From Clostridium pasteurianum (GTDB lineage: Bacteria; Bacillota; Clostridia; Clostridiales; Clostridiaceae), in contig NZ_MCGV01000001.1 of the NCBI RefSeq assembly GCF_001705235.1, positions 310,001 to 374,000 of the forward strand: 64,000 bases of DNA. Direction: 5' to 3'. The notes beneath the pieces are model-generated. The model saw only the letters and a program-made list of their open reading frames with translations. It made no database searches and was not told the DNA's origin. The position numbers and the translations under genes were made by a program. Shown here piece after piece: positions 28,079 to 37,593 of the stretch (positions are counted from its first letter, which is position 1; every line of letters begins with the position of its first letter).

Positions 28079-29728
28079 ATGAAAGCCTTAATTGCAAAAA
28101 TTGAAAAAATGAAACCATTATTCCAGAAAATATCTAATATTTCTTACTTAATGGCTGTGCGTGATGGATTTATAAGTTTAATACCAGTTATAGTATTTTC
28201 AAGTGTGTTCTTATTAGTAGCATATGTACCTAACATATTCAATTTTTACTGGCCTAATGATGTAACAAACTTATTAATTAAAGTTTACAATTATTCTATG
28301 GGTGTATTAGCACTACTGATGTCTGCAACTATTGCAAAAAGTTTAACTGATACTTTCAATAGTAGACTTCCAAAAACAAGACAAATTAATATGGTTTCTA
28401 CTATGGCAGTTTCTACTATATGTTTCTTGCTAGTAGCCGCTGATCCAACAAAAGATGGCTTTGCTTCTGCTTTCTTAGGTACAAAAGGCTTACTTGCTGC
28501 TTTCGTTGTTGCCTTTATAGTTCCTAACATTTATAAATTCTGTGTTGGACGTAATATAACTATAAAAATGCCTGATGAAGTTCCAGGAAATATATCTCAA
28601 ACTTTTGCAGATTTAATACCATTATGTATTTCTATATTATTCTTCTGGTTATTTGATATGGGCTTCAGAAATATGTTCCACACTGGATTCGCTGCTTGGA
28701 TCTTAGATGTATTTAAACCTTTATTCTCTGCAGCAGATACTTATCCAGGCTTAGCTGTAATTTACGGTGCTATGGCATTCTTCTGGTTTGTAGGTATACA
28801 TGGACCTTCTATAGTTGAACCAGCAGTTTCAGCAATATATATTACAAACGTTGATGCTAACCTTAAATTATTTCAGTCAGGACACCATGCAACACATGTT
28901 CTTTCACAAGGTTCACAGTATTTCGTAGCAACTATTGGTGGTACCGGTGCTACAATGATGATAACTTTCATGTTCCTACTTATGGCAAAATCAAAGCAGT
29001 TAAAAGTAGTTGGTAAAGCATCTATAATTCCGGTTCTATTTGGTGTTAATGAACCAATCTTATTTGGTGGTCCTTTAGTTTTAAATCCAGTATTCTTCGT
29101 GCCATTTATATGTGCACCAATAGCTAATGTTTGGATATTTAAATTCTTTGTAGGGAACTTAGGAATGAACGGATTTATTTACAATCTTCCTTGGCCTACA
29201 CCTGGACCTTTAGGTCTTATATTAGGAACAGGATTTGCTCCACTTGTTTTCTTATTCATTCCTTTAATCTTAGTTGTAGACTTTGTAATATACTACCCGT
29301 TCTTCAAAGTTTATGATAAACAATTAGTAGAAGACGAAGCACTTAGACATCATAATAAATCAGCTGAAGATTCTAAACTTGACAGCGTAGAAGTTAAAAA
29401 ATTAGACAGAAAATTAGCAATACTTGTAATATGTGCAAATGGTGCTACAAGTTCAATGCTTGCAAAAGCTATTAAAAAAGGTGCAGATGCACAAGGGGTA
29501 GAATTAGAATCAACTGCATTAGCTTATGGACAACATAAAGATGTTATAGATCAATTTGATTTAATAATATTAGCTCCTCAAATGGCTTCAATGCTTGGTC
29601 AACTTCAAAAAGATTGTGGAAATAAAGGTGTAAAAGCAATTTCTACTAATGGAAAACAATATGTTGATCTTACTCGTAACCCAGAAAAAGCGTTAAAATT
29701 TGCTTTCTCTGAAATTGAAAATAAATAA
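28079..29728 (+). CDS. lacE: Lactose-specific PTS enzyme IICB
   Basis: 549 aa. The N-terminal IIC membrane domain (about 1-425, roughly ten helices) includes GVNEPILFGGP, the conserved sugar-binding loop. The C-terminal IIB domain (about 450-549) has the phospho-cysteine loop LVICANGATSSML. Domain order IIC-IIB and length match LacE. It imports lactose as lactose 6-phosphate, the substrate of LacG encoded next. Confidence 0.94.
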   Translation: MKALIAKIEKMKPLFQKISNISYLMAVRDGFISLIPVIVFSSVFLLVAYVPNIFNFYWPNDVTNLLIKVYNYSMGVLALLMSATIAKSLTDTFNSRLPKTRQINMVSTMAVSTICFLLVAADPTKDGFASAFLGTKGLLAAFVVAFIVPNIYKFCVGRNITIKMPDEVPGNISQTFADLIPLCISILFFWLFDMGFRNMFHTGFAAWILDVFKPLFSAADTYPGLAVIYGAMAFFWFVGIHGPSIVEPAVSAIYITNVDANLKLFQSGHHATHVLSQGSQYFVATIGGTGATMMITFMFLLMAKSKQLKVVGKASIIPVLFGVNEPILFGGPLVLNPVFFVPFICAPIANVWIFKFFVGNLGMNGFIYNLPWPTPGPLGLILGTGFAPLVFLFIPLILVVDFVIYYPFFKVYDKQLVEDEALRHHNKSAEDSKLDSVEVKKLDRKLAILVICANGATSSMLAKAIKKGADAQGVELESTALAYGQHKDVIDQFDLIILAPQMASMLGQLQKDCGNKGVKAISTNGKQYVDLTRNPEKALKFAFSEIENK

Positions 29729-29749
29729 CTGAAGGGAGTAATTTAACTA

Positions 29750-31177
29750 ATGAAAACTTTTGATAAGGATTTTATATTTGGGGCAGCTACGGCTGCCTTC
29801 CAAGCAGAAGGTGCTGCAAAGGAAGATGGCAGAGGCCCATGCTACTGGGATGAATTCTTGCACCGCCCTGAAAGTACTTTTGATGGAGATATGGCTAGTG
29901 ATTTCTATCACAAATACAAAGAAGATTTAAGACTCTCAAGAGAATTTGGATTGAATGGCATCAGAATTTCAATTGCTTGGACACGTATAATCCCTGATGG
30001 TTCAGGTGAAATCAATCAAAAAGGTATAGATTTTTATAACAAACTCATTGATGAATGTTTAGCTAATGGCGTAGAGCCATTTGTAACACTTCACCACTTT
30101 GATACACCACTTCCTATTTTCAAAAACGGTGATTGGTTAGACAGAAAAAACATAGATAACTTTGTTAAATTTGCTAAGGTTTGTTTCGAAAACTTTGGTG
30201 ATAGAGTTAAAAAGTGGGTTACAATTAACGAACCTTGGTCAGTAGTCGCTGGTCAATACATTATTGGACACTTTCCTCCAAATATAAAATATGATGTTCC
30301 AAAAGCAGTACAATCCATGCATAACATGATGGTATCTCATGCAAAAGTAGTAGAATTGTATAAATCCATGAACTTAGGTGGAGAAATTGGTATTATTCAT
30401 ATTTTACAAGGAAAATATCCAATAACTGATTCTGAAGCTGATAAAAAAGCTGCTTATTTAGATTACATTGTAGCTAACAAATTTATGCTTGATGCTTGCC
30501 TTGCTGGTGAATACAAGAAAGATACAATGGATACAATCAAATCTATTTTAGCTTTATACAATAGCAATTTAGTTATATGTGATGGTGATTTGGAGATAAT
30601 TAAATCTGCTTCAGCTAAAAATGATTTCTTAGGAGTTAACTACTATGCAAGTGATTTCTTAGCTCATTATGAAGGTGAAAGTGATATACATCATAATGGA
30701 ACAGGTGCTAAGGGCACAAGCGTATTCCGTCTTAAAGGTATAGGAGAACGTGTTATGAATCCTGAAGTACCTACAACTGATTGGGATTGGCCAATTTACC
30801 CTAAAGGGCTTCATGATATACTTCTCCGTATAAAAGAAGATTACCCTAGTTATAAGAAGATTTATATTACAGAAAACGGTATGGGATATAAAGATGACTT
30901 TGAAAACGGAAAAATAGATGATGGTCCACGTATAGATTATATAAAACAGCATTTACAAGTTGTACTTGATGCAATAAGTGAAGGCGTTAATGTACAAGGA
31001 TACTTCCTATGGTCTTTGATGGATGTTCTATCTTGGACAAACGGATACAACAAAAGATACGGATTATTCTACGTTAACTTCAAAACTCAAGAAAGATTTG
31101 CAAAGAAAAGTGCATACTGGATGAAAAAAGTTTCTGAAACAAAAACTTTAGTATCAGAAGAAGATATAACTTACTAG
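29750..31177 (+). CDS. lacG: 6-phospho-β-galactosidase
   Basis: 475 aa, glycoside hydrolase family 1. The acid/base Glu is in VTINEPWSVV and the nucleophile in YITENGMGYKD. The opening FIFGAATAAFQAEGA and C-terminal GYFLWSLMDVLSW are family-typical. It splits lactose 6-phosphate into glucose and galactose 6-phosphate, which then feeds LacAB, LacC and GatY across the divergent region. It ends the operon and is followed by a strong terminator. Confidence 0.95.
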   Translation: MKTFDKDFIFGAATAAFQAEGAAKEDGRGPCYWDEFLHRPESTFDGDMASDFYHKYKEDLRLSREFGLNGIRISIAWTRIIPDGSGEINQKGIDFYNKLIDECLANGVEPFVTLHHFDTPLPIFKNGDWLDRKNIDNFVKFAKVCFENFGDRVKKWVTINEPWSVVAGQYIIGHFPPNIKYDVPKAVQSMHNMMVSHAKVVELYKSMNLGGEIGIIHILQGKYPITDSEADKKAAYLDYIVANKFMLDACLAGEYKKDTMDTIKSILALYNSNLVICDGDLEIIKSASAKNDFLGVNYYASDFLAHYEGESDIHHNGTGAKGTSVFRLKGIGERVMNPEVPTTDWDWPIYPKGLHDILLRIKEDYPSYKKIYITENGMGYKDDFENGKIDDGPRIDYIKQHLQVVLDAISEGVNVQGYFLWSLMDVLSWTNGYNKRYGLFYVNFKTQERFAKKSAYWMKKVSETKTLVSEEDITY

Positions 31178-31253
31178 TAGTAACAAAAACTAATATAGTA
31201 TAAAATAAAATGAGAATATCAAAAGATTTGTGTAAATTAAATATTTGAATATT

Positions 31254-31287
31254 AATATAACTGGAAATTTAGCATTCCAGTTATATT
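31254..31287 (+). terminator. lacFEG terminator
   Basis: A perfect 13-bp stem aatataactggaa / ttccagttatatt with an 8-base loop, followed by TTTAATTTCTT. Confidence 0.9.
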
Positions 31288-31323
31288 TTTAATTTCTTAT
31301 CAGTTTAATAAAATATATCTTTT

Positions 31324-32271
31324 CTATTTAATGGATTCTGCTATTTTTTTCAGTTCATTTAAAGACACCCCTTTTAAGCTTATACCATAAAAGCAATTAT
31401 TGTATTCCCAATCAATACTTGTATCATCAGAAAATATGGCATCTACATTATTAATCTTTATCTTTTGAACATTCTCATCTCCAACAGAATAACTTGTTTC
31501 TTTGCAAGCGAAACGTTCTTGAACAAATAAACTATGTTGAGCGTTAGGCTTTGTAAAATATAACGAAATATATTTGTCGCTAATATTTCCCTTATTATCT
31601 TTATACACGATTGCATGATCAAATTTATAACCCTTAGGTAAATAAGAAGGAAATACAACCTTAAAGCACGTATATTTATTTATATCCTTCATATCTGTAA
31701 TTACTTGCTCTCCACTATCTAACTGATTTTCAGTAATTATCTTACCAGATGAAATATACGCAATTTTTTCTCCCCTACTTGTATAAAGTTCTTTAATATT
31801 TTTTTTCGTAATTTCATTTATAGCCTTACCATTTTTGTCAAAAATCTTTCCTTTTAAATTAGCAGGCATTACACTTTTAGGCTTTTCTTTTTCATTTTCT
31901 TTAACCTCAACTCCACTTAGTAAACCTGCAGATACTACTTTTGTTATTTTATATGAAAAATCCTTTGCAAATGATGTTTGCATAAAGCCTACACCTACTG
32001 CTGCAAATGTAATTAAAACAACAGCAGCTTTAGAAACTATACCAATTTTTTTCATAATTTTATCTCCTTCATTAATATTCTTTAGACACCTATCATATAT
32101 ATAATCCTTATTCATATTTTTGCTAAAATCCTTACTAGCCAAAAGCTTACCAACTTTGAAAATCTCTTTATATTCTTTATCCTGTGGTGTATTAATTTTT
32201 TCTACGCCTTTTATATAAGCATCAATATTCTCTAAAAATTCATCTTTTATCTGATCTCTATTCATGCACAT
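31324..32271 (-). CDS. Membrane-bound anti-sigma-like protein with DUF4367
   Basis: 315 aa. A helical N-terminal part of about 75 residues ends in one transmembrane helix (about 78-95, VSKAAVVLITFAAVGVGF), followed by an extracytoplasmic region. The C-terminal 130 residues (VVFPSYLPKGYKF, YISLYFTKPN, SLFVQERF, VDAIF) match DUF4367, common in clostridial ECF anti-sigma partners. No zinc-finger HxxxCxxC is visible. The start overlaps the sigma-factor gene by 14 bases, so the two are translated together. Confidence 0.8.
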   Translation of the reverse strand: MCMNRDQIKDEFLENIDAYIKGVEKINTPQDKEYKEIFKVGKLLASKDFSKNMNKDYIYDRCLKNINEGDKIMKKIGIVSKAAVVLITFAAVGVGFMQTSFAKDFSYKITKVVSAGLLSGVEVKENEKEKPKSVMPANLKGKIFDKNGKAINEITKKNIKELYTSRGEKIAYISSGKIITENQLDSGEQVITDMKDINKYTCFKVVFPSYLPKGYKFDHAIVYKDNKGNISDKYISLYFTKPNAQHSLFVQERFACKETSYSVGDENVQKIKINNVDAIFSDDTSIDWEYNNCFYGISLKGVSLNELKKIAESIK

Positions 32272-32815
32272 ATCCCTCCCTCTCCATCTCTCTTCTTAAT
32301 TTTTTCATGCTGTGGAACAAAATTACACCAACGTTACTGCTACTTGTATCTAAAATTTCTGCTATTTCCATATTTTTTAAGTTAGCCCCAAACTTAAGTG
32401 CTATAATATTTCTTTCCTTTTCACTTAAAATTTTCAAGCAATTTAAAAGTTTATCATTAGTTTCTCTTATTATAGCAGTATCTTCTGGGCTAGGCTGTTT
32501 TGATATAAGTTCCTTAATTGTATCAAGGGAAAATAATGTATGTCGTTTTAAGCTTCTAAAATAATCATTTAATACATTTTTTGCTATAGCAAATAACCAA
32601 ACTTCAAAGGAAGATTTTTCTTCTGAATACAATTCTATTTTAAGCATTGCTTTTTCAAAAACCTTAATCATCAAATCTTCTTCATTATAGTTACTATTAA
32701 CACGATAATATATATAGTTATAGACTCTTTTAGAGTAAGTTTCAAAAACATAAGCAAATACCCTTTTCCTATCCTCACTTTTATCTAAATGATTTAGCAT
32801 ATTGGATTGTTCCAT
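32258..32815 (-). CDS. ECF-family RNA polymerase sigma factor
   Basis: 185 aa. Region 2 includes YSKRVYNYIYYRVN and EDLMIKVFEKAM with FEVWLFAIAKNVLNDYFR; region 4 includes LSEKERNIIALKFGANL and the helix-turn-helix KNMEIAEILDTSSSNVGVIL. It is followed in an overlapping operon by the DUF4367 membrane protein, which should hold it inactive until an envelope signal. About 290 bases upstream hold no other gene on this strand. Confidence 0.9.
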   Translation of the reverse strand: MEQSNMLNHLDKSEDRKRVFAYVFETYSKRVYNYIYYRVNSNYNEEDLMIKVFEKAMLKIELYSEEKSSFEVWLFAIAKNVLNDYFRSLKRHTLFSLDTIKELISKQPSPEDTAIIRETNDKLLNCLKILSEKERNIIALKFGANLKNMEIAEILDTSSSNVGVILFHSMKKLRREMEREGYVHE

Positions 32816-32998
32816 ACTCTTCTAAACCTTCCTTCTTTTCTACTTAGCTAAGTATTTTCATATATTAATACGACTTACTTTAAATTTCATTACATATATT
32901 TCAAAAATATTTTCAATCTTTTACCTTTACAATTCAACTATTTCATCATATCTCTATGTACATCTTAAACAATAAGTTTTAAGTACACTACTAAAATA

Positions 32999-33055
32999 TA
33001 AAAATAGAGTATAGTACTGAATATAAAAAATATGCAATACTATACTCTATTTTTA
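32999..33055. terminator. Bidirectional 18-bp hairpin
   Basis: A perfect 18-bp stem taaaaatagagtatagta / tactatactctattttta with a 21-base loop, with A and T runs on both outer sides. It lies between the sigma-factor upstream region and the GNAT gene 3' end. Confidence 0.75.
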
Positions 33056-33071
33056 GAAAGGAGGGATTAAA

Positions 33072-33113
33072 TTGAAAATTGCAAAAGAAACCTTACATGT
33101 AATTCAGCATTAA
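33072..33113 (+). CDS. Possible 13-residue peptide ORF with strong ribosome site
   Basis: Directly after the 18-bp hairpin, AAAGGAGGG is followed seven bases later by TTG and 13 codons reading MKIAKETLHVIQH, then TAA. The stop overlaps the 3' end of the convergent GNAT gene. It could be a leader-type peptide or the 5' relic of a longer gene. No conservation can be judged here. Confidence 0.2.
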   Translation: MKIAKETLHVIQH

Positions 33114-33610
33114 AATTTTCTAGCTATCTCTTCTATTTTATCTGCTGATAGCCTGTATATTGTCATTGTATCAACACTATCAGCACCTAAATTTTTATAG
33201 AACTTAATTGAAGGTTCGTTCCAATCAAGACATCCCCATTCTAATCTTTTGCATCCTCTTTTAATCGCAAGATGCGACATAAATGCCATCATAATTTTCC
33301 CAAGCCCTTTAAATCTCATATCTTCATCTACATAAAAACCATCTATGTAAATACCACTCTCGCCTATAAATGCCGATGAGTTATTACAAAAATAAATAAA
33401 AGCCACTGTTTTTCCATCGTAATCTCCAAAAATTGCCTCACCTTTATTTTCTAACAAAAGCTTACGTATCCCCTCTTCCGTTGAAGTTATTTTATCGAGC
33501 ATTTTTTGATACTTTCCAAGCCTTTTCATATATTCCACAACTAAAGCTGCATCTTTAGGCTTTGCAAATCTAATTGTAAACTTAGGATTTTTTGTTTTTA
33601 TGGTTTCCAT
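33110..33610 (-). CDS. GNAT N-acetyltransferase
   Basis: 166 aa. Core GNAT features: FTIRFAKPKDAALVVEYM at the N-terminus, VAFIYFCNN, then IYIDGFYVDEDMRFKGLGKIM, the acetyl-CoA loop, and RLEWGCLDWNEPSIKFYKNLGA. The pattern resembles spermidine/diamine-type acetyltransferases (SAT-like). I placed the start at 33610, seven bases after GGGGC; an ATG six bases earlier leaves no spacing. Confidence 0.82.
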   Translation of the reverse strand: METIKTKNPKFTIRFAKPKDAALVVEYMKRLGKYQKMLDKITSTEEGIRKLLLENKGEAIFGDYDGKTVAFIYFCNNSSAFIGESGIYIDGFYVDEDMRFKGLGKIMMAFMSHLAIKRGCKRLEWGCLDWNEPSIKFYKNLGADSVDTMTIYRLSADKIEEIARKF

Positions 33611-33753
33611 TTTCATGCCCCTTCTCTATATAAATATTATATTTTTAAATTTAAAGCAATATTAACGATAACATTTTAAAAATATTTATTATATTTTATC
33701 ATATTACTATTTTATTCTGTAATCAATTGTAAACACTGTATATGTACCACTAA

Positions 33754-33803
33754 AAAAAGTGATACTTTTGAATAATACATTATATTCAAAAACACCACTT
33801 TTT
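33754..33803. terminator. Interrupted-stem terminator
   Basis: An outer 8-bp stem aaaaagtg / cacttttt and an inner 9-bp stem ttttgaata / tattcaaaa. T-rich tails occur on both strands, so it serves the methyltransferase gene on the minus strand and possibly other transcripts. Confidence 0.6.
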
Positions 33804-33861
33804 CATTTAACCTTTACAAAATATATTTTTTCCTATTTAATATTTATTCTGCAACCTTAAT

Positions 33862-34518
33862 TCATATTTTTGCTAATAAAATAACTGTATTTGTATGCTG
33901 CCAAACTTTTTCCACAGATGTGAATCCTGCTTCTTTAAGCATCTTAATTTGATTTTCCACAGTACAAGGAGTGTCATAATGATACAATCCATTAGTTATT
34001 CCGAGTTCTAATCGTATTCTTTCATTCTCTTTAAAGTGATAATCCTCATATTCCTGATTGGGAGCCATATAATCAGTCTCAATATAAAATCCAGTTGGTT
34101 TTAAACTCCTAAAAATCTTTTTATACAATTTAATTTTCTCTTCATGTGTAAAATGATGAAGTGATTCAACTGACACAGCAACATCAAATATATGCTCCCC
34201 CACATCATAAGTAAAATAATCATGATTAATAAGCTTTAACTGTTCTACTTTATCCTTGTGCTTTTCCTTTATTTTTTCCATCATATTTTTAGCTAAGTCA
34301 ATACCTGTAACCATAGTTTCTGGATTAACTTTAAAAATTTCATCTAATTCTAATCCTGTTCCACATCCTAAATCAAGCAAATTTATTTTTCCATTCTGTG
34401 GTATAAGTTTTGCCGTTTCAATATAATATTCATTTGAACCCTCTACATTTTTCATCATATGTTCTTCATAGCCGCCAGCTCGCTTATTAAAAAAGTCTCC
34501 CATTTTCTCTAAATTCAA
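33862..34518 (-). CDS. Class I SAM-dependent methyltransferase
   Basis: 218 aa. Motif I NLLDLGCGTGLELDEI, the acidic residue ending strand 2 in VTGIDLAKNMMEKI, and FDVAVSVESLHHF (post-motif) define a Methyltransf_25/11-type fold. Family relatives act on small molecules; the substrate cannot be read from sequence. AGGAGGC precedes the ATG. It is monocistronic. Confidence 0.85.
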   Translation of the reverse strand: MNLEKMGDFFNKRAGGYEEHMMKNVEGSNEYYIETAKLIPQNGKINLLDLGCGTGLELDEIFKVNPETMVTGIDLAKNMMEKIKEKHKDKVEQLKLINHDYFTYDVGEHIFDVAVSVESLHHFTHEEKIKLYKKIFRSLKPTGFYIETDYMAPNQEYEDYHFKENERIRLELGITNGLYHYDTPCTVENQIKMLKEAGFTSVEKVWQHTNTVILLAKI

Positions 34519-34603
34519 TTAAATACGCCTCCTAATTAGATATCATAATAAAATTATATTACTAATATAATTACTTAGCGACCTTAAAGATTCTTCTGAA
34601 GTA

Positions 34604-34643
34604 AAAATGTGCCATAAAGCATTTAAGCTTTACAGCACATTTT
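34604..34643 (-). terminator. Terminator of CD3324-family gene
   Basis: A 17-bp stem with one mismatch (aaaatgtgccataaagc / gctttacagcacatttt) begins at the gene's stop codon; on the minus strand it ends in TTTTTAC. Confidence 0.8.
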
Positions 34644-34644
34644 G

Positions 34645-34923
34645 TTATTGCTCTTTCCTTTTCATTTGCAAAATAATTCTCTGTATACTTTTGGGTGACA
34701 GATAATACCTTCTAGCAAGATCTTTTACACATTTACCACATTTATATTTTTTATAAATATTTTCATTTCTAGTTGTAATTTCACTTCTAATTTTTGTATT
34801 TTCTCCCCACTTTTTTTTATTACATTCTTTCCTTGGAATATATACATACTCACCATCTACATACTTTTGAATTATCTCCAAAAGTTCCTGTGGTAGTACA
34901 TCGTTGGCCTTAATATAGCTCAT
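34645..34923 (-). CDS. CD3324-family helix-turn-helix protein
   Basis: 92 aa from the ATG at 34923, which follows GGGAGGAGC. The N-terminal MSYIKANDVLPQELLEIIQ and PRKECNKKKWGE segments are characteristic of this small clostridial family. The C-terminal half has a Cys pair (KCGKC) and a helix-turn-helix-like stretch KDLARRYYLSPKSIQRII. A DNA-binding regulatory role is suggested but not established. Confidence 0.78.
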   Translation of the reverse strand: MSYIKANDVLPQELLEIIQKYVDGEYVYIPRKECNKKKWGENTKIRSEITTRNENIYKKYKCGKCVKDLARRYYLSPKSIQRIILQMKRKEQ

Positions 34924-34965
34924 TGTGCTCCTCCCAAAATCAAATTTATTTTTTAGGATTTGCAA

Positions 34966-35823
34966 AGGCTATCTTACATTCAACTTTATAATTTATGCAA
35001 TAGCCTCTGCTATGCACAAATAGAATATCTTCCCATATAAAATTCCCCCTTCACATACTTAATATTATAATAACACAAACTGCACAAAAGTATTACCACT
35101 GCAATTTAAATGCCTTTCATAAGAAATAGACTCAATTATACGACTATAAATTTTTAAGTTAAACACTAAGCATTATTTACCTTATAATACATGTTTCAAA
35201 TTTGTAAATAAAAATGATATAATTATACGTATATAATCTTATGCATATTAACATGCAGATTTATGATTACATTTTAGAATAATTAAGTAACTAAAGTTTT
35301 CACAATGTAGAACTTAAATTATGCATGCTCCAAAATATTAGTCATAAAGCATTATGGTGTATGCATAATCTAATAGTTGGGTCGGAAATTTTATATCAAA
35401 ACGCTATAGTTTATAGTGAAATTATCGCCTTTGCTATAAATTAAGGAAAATTTAAGAATTACGTAAGTATTATTTTAAGTTTTTAATGTATTATTTTAGT
35501 ATACTGTAAAAAATCTTTAAGTTTAGTTGACATAAATAGTTCTATTATATTAAAATTTTCAACTGAATTTTGCATTTTGTTAACTATTTTTTATTATATT
35601 ATTTATGATAAGCCTTTAAATATTTTTTTATTATATGTATACTTAAAATGATAATATTTTTATAATACCTTGACTTAATGCAACATAAAATATTATACTT
35701 AGGATTATTTGATTGTACATAAAACTGTACTCAGATTATCTTATACTTTTTATTAATGTAAATTATTATTTGTGGGGGACAAATAATTATATAAATATAC
35801 TTATAATTTAAAAGGAGCATGGG
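34966..35823. other. 858-bp AT-rich intergenic region before PAP2 gene
   Basis: No open frame with a ribosome site is seen on either strand. A TTGACA at 35525-35532 and a TTGACT near 35673 could be −35 elements, but matching −10 boxes at proper spacing are weak. A 9-bp hairpin with a GGGGG loop (35765-35787) sits just before the AAAGGAG of the PAP2 gene. It is unusually long for this window, so an unrecognised regulatory RNA or a decayed gene is possible. Confidence 0.4.
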
Positions 35824-36495
35824 ATGAAAACAATATTAAAACAAATATACAAAATTATACCAGAATACGCTGCTAAACCTTTAATTATATGTGTAATTTT
35901 TAATTTCACTGTATATTCAGGTTCACGCTTCATTAATAAATATAATTCTCACAGCGTTTTTCACAATTTAACAACTCGTTTGGATGATAGAATTCCTGTG
36001 GTTCCAATATTTGCTCTCATTTATTTGGGAAGTTATCTTTTCTGGATTGCTAATTATATACTAATTAGTAGAGTAAATAAACATCAATGTTATCGTCTTA
36101 TAATGGCTGATTTATTAGGAAAATTAGTATGTGGCATACTGTATATAACATTTCCTACAACTAATATAAGACCTGACCTTACTACTTCAGGTGTTTTTAT
36201 GGACATGCTTAAATTCATATATAGCGTAGATGCAGCAGATAATCTCTTTCCATCAATTCACTGTTTAGTCAGTTGGTATTGTTTCGTTGGCGTGAGAAAT
36301 TGTAAATCTGTTCCATCATGGTACCGCTATTTTTCGCTATTTATTGCAGTAATGATATGTATCTCAACACTTGTAACAAAGCAGCATGTTATAGTTGATG
36401 TTGTAGGAGGTATAGCTCTAGCTGAATTAACATGGCAATTATCCTTACGCTTGCAACTTTACAAAACACTTAAATTTATCAATCAGGAGGTATAA
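35824..36495 (+). CDS. PAP2-family membrane phosphatase
   Basis: 223 aa with five or six predicted helices. The three phosphatase motifs are recognisable: the KxxxxxxRP-like region (FPTTNIRPDL), PSIHCLVSW and TLVTKQHVIVDVVGG, whose two histidines and Asp form the active site. Members dephosphorylate lipid or polyprenyl phosphates or transfer lipid head groups. The stop codon touches the ATG of the next gene, a GT2 glycosyltransferase, so they form a translationally linked pair, perhaps in glycolipid or teichoic-acid-like synthesis. Confidence 0.85.
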   Translation: MKTILKQIYKIIPEYAAKPLIICVIFNFTVYSGSRFINKYNSHSVFHNLTTRLDDRIPVVPIFALIYLGSYLFWIANYILISRVNKHQCYRLIMADLLGKLVCGILYITFPTTNIRPDLTTSGVFMDMLKFIYSVDAADNLFPSIHCLVSWYCFVGVRNCKSVPSWYRYFSLFIAVMICISTLVTKQHVIVDVVGGIALAELTWQLSLRLQLYKTLKFINQEV

Positions 36496-37512
36496 ATGAA
36501 AGTTCTTACTGTAGTAATACCTTGTTACAATTCAGCAGAATATATGGAGAGAGCTATAGAATCTCTGCTGATTGAAAGCGAGTATTTGGAAATTTTAATT
36601 ATAGATGATGGTTCAATGGATGATACTGCAAAAATTGCTGATGAATATGCAAAAAAATATCCAAATATAATACAAGCAATACACAAAGAAAATGGTGGAC
36701 ATGGTGATGCAATAAACACAGGTCTTAAACATTCAACAGGAATATATTTTAAAGTTTTAGACAGCGATGACTGGTTTGACAAGAGTAGTCTAAAAAAAGT
36801 ACTCAGTACATTAAAAGACATGATTGAGACTTCCAAATCAGTAGATATGTTTATTGCAAATTATGTATATGAAAATATGAATATTCACAAATCTAAAAGC
36901 ATCAATTACAAAAATGCAATGCCACAGGGAAAAATATTTACGTGGAATGATTTAGGCCATCTTAGAAGCAGTCAAAACATATTAATGCATTCTGTTATTT
37001 ACAGAACAGAAGTTTTAAGAAATTGCAATTTAGATCTTCCTAAACATACATTCTACGTGGACAATATTTTTGTGTATAAACCTCTGCCTTATGTAAAAAC
37101 AATGTATTATATAAATGTTGACCTTTATAGATACTTTATTGGAAGAGAAGATCAGTCCGTTAATGAGCAAGTAATGATTAAACGTATTGATCAACAAATT
37201 AAAGTAACAAAAATAATTATCGACTGTTATAACCCTATGCTTATAGAATGTAAAAAACTACGTAAGTATATGATTAAATATCTAATTATGATGATGACAG
37301 TTAGTACGGTACTTTTACTGAGAGATAATACAGAGGAAAGTTTAAATAAGAAAAAAGAACTTTGGAATTACTTGTATTTAAAAAACAAAGTATTATATAG
37401 GCAGGTTAATAAATATATTCTTGGATTATGCATGAAACTGAAAGGGCTTCTGGGCAGAAAGCTTATATTAGCAGGTTATTCAATATCAAGAAAAGTATTT
37501 GGATTTAATTAA
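36496..37512 (+). CDS. GT2-family glycosyltransferase
   Basis: 338 aa. The GT-A fold is seen in TVVIPCYNSAEYMERAIESL, IIDDGSMDDT, ENGGHGDAINTGL and the nucleotide-sugar/metal motif VLDSDDWFD. No transmembrane segments are evident, so it should act on the cytoplasmic side. The ribosome site CAGGAGG is inside the end of the PAP2 gene. Donor and acceptor are unknown. Confidence 0.9.
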   Translation: MKVLTVVIPCYNSAEYMERAIESLLIESEYLEILIIDDGSMDDTAKIADEYAKKYPNIIQAIHKENGGHGDAINTGLKHSTGIYFKVLDSDDWFDKSSLKKVLSTLKDMIETSKSVDMFIANYVYENMNIHKSKSINYKNAMPQGKIFTWNDLGHLRSSQNILMHSVIYRTEVLRNCNLDLPKHTFYVDNIFVYKPLPYVKTMYYINVDLYRYFIGREDQSVNEQVMIKRIDQQIKVTKIIIDCYNPMLIECKKLRKYMIKYLIMMMTVSTVLLLRDNTEESLNKKKELWNYLYLKNKVLYRQVNKYILGLCMKLKGLLGRKLILAGYSISRKVFGFN

Positions 37513-37524
37513 TATAAACAATGT

Positions 37525-37564
37525 AAAAAAGTCATAAAATGCTTATTGGTTTTATGACTTTTTT
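37525..37564 (+). terminator. Terminator of PAP2-GT2 operon
   Basis: A perfect 15-bp stem aaaaaagtcataaaa / ttttatgactttttt. It also faces the convergent oxidoreductase gene. Confidence 0.9.
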
Positions 37565-37593
37565 GTTGATTAATTTGAAACATAATAAAAAAT

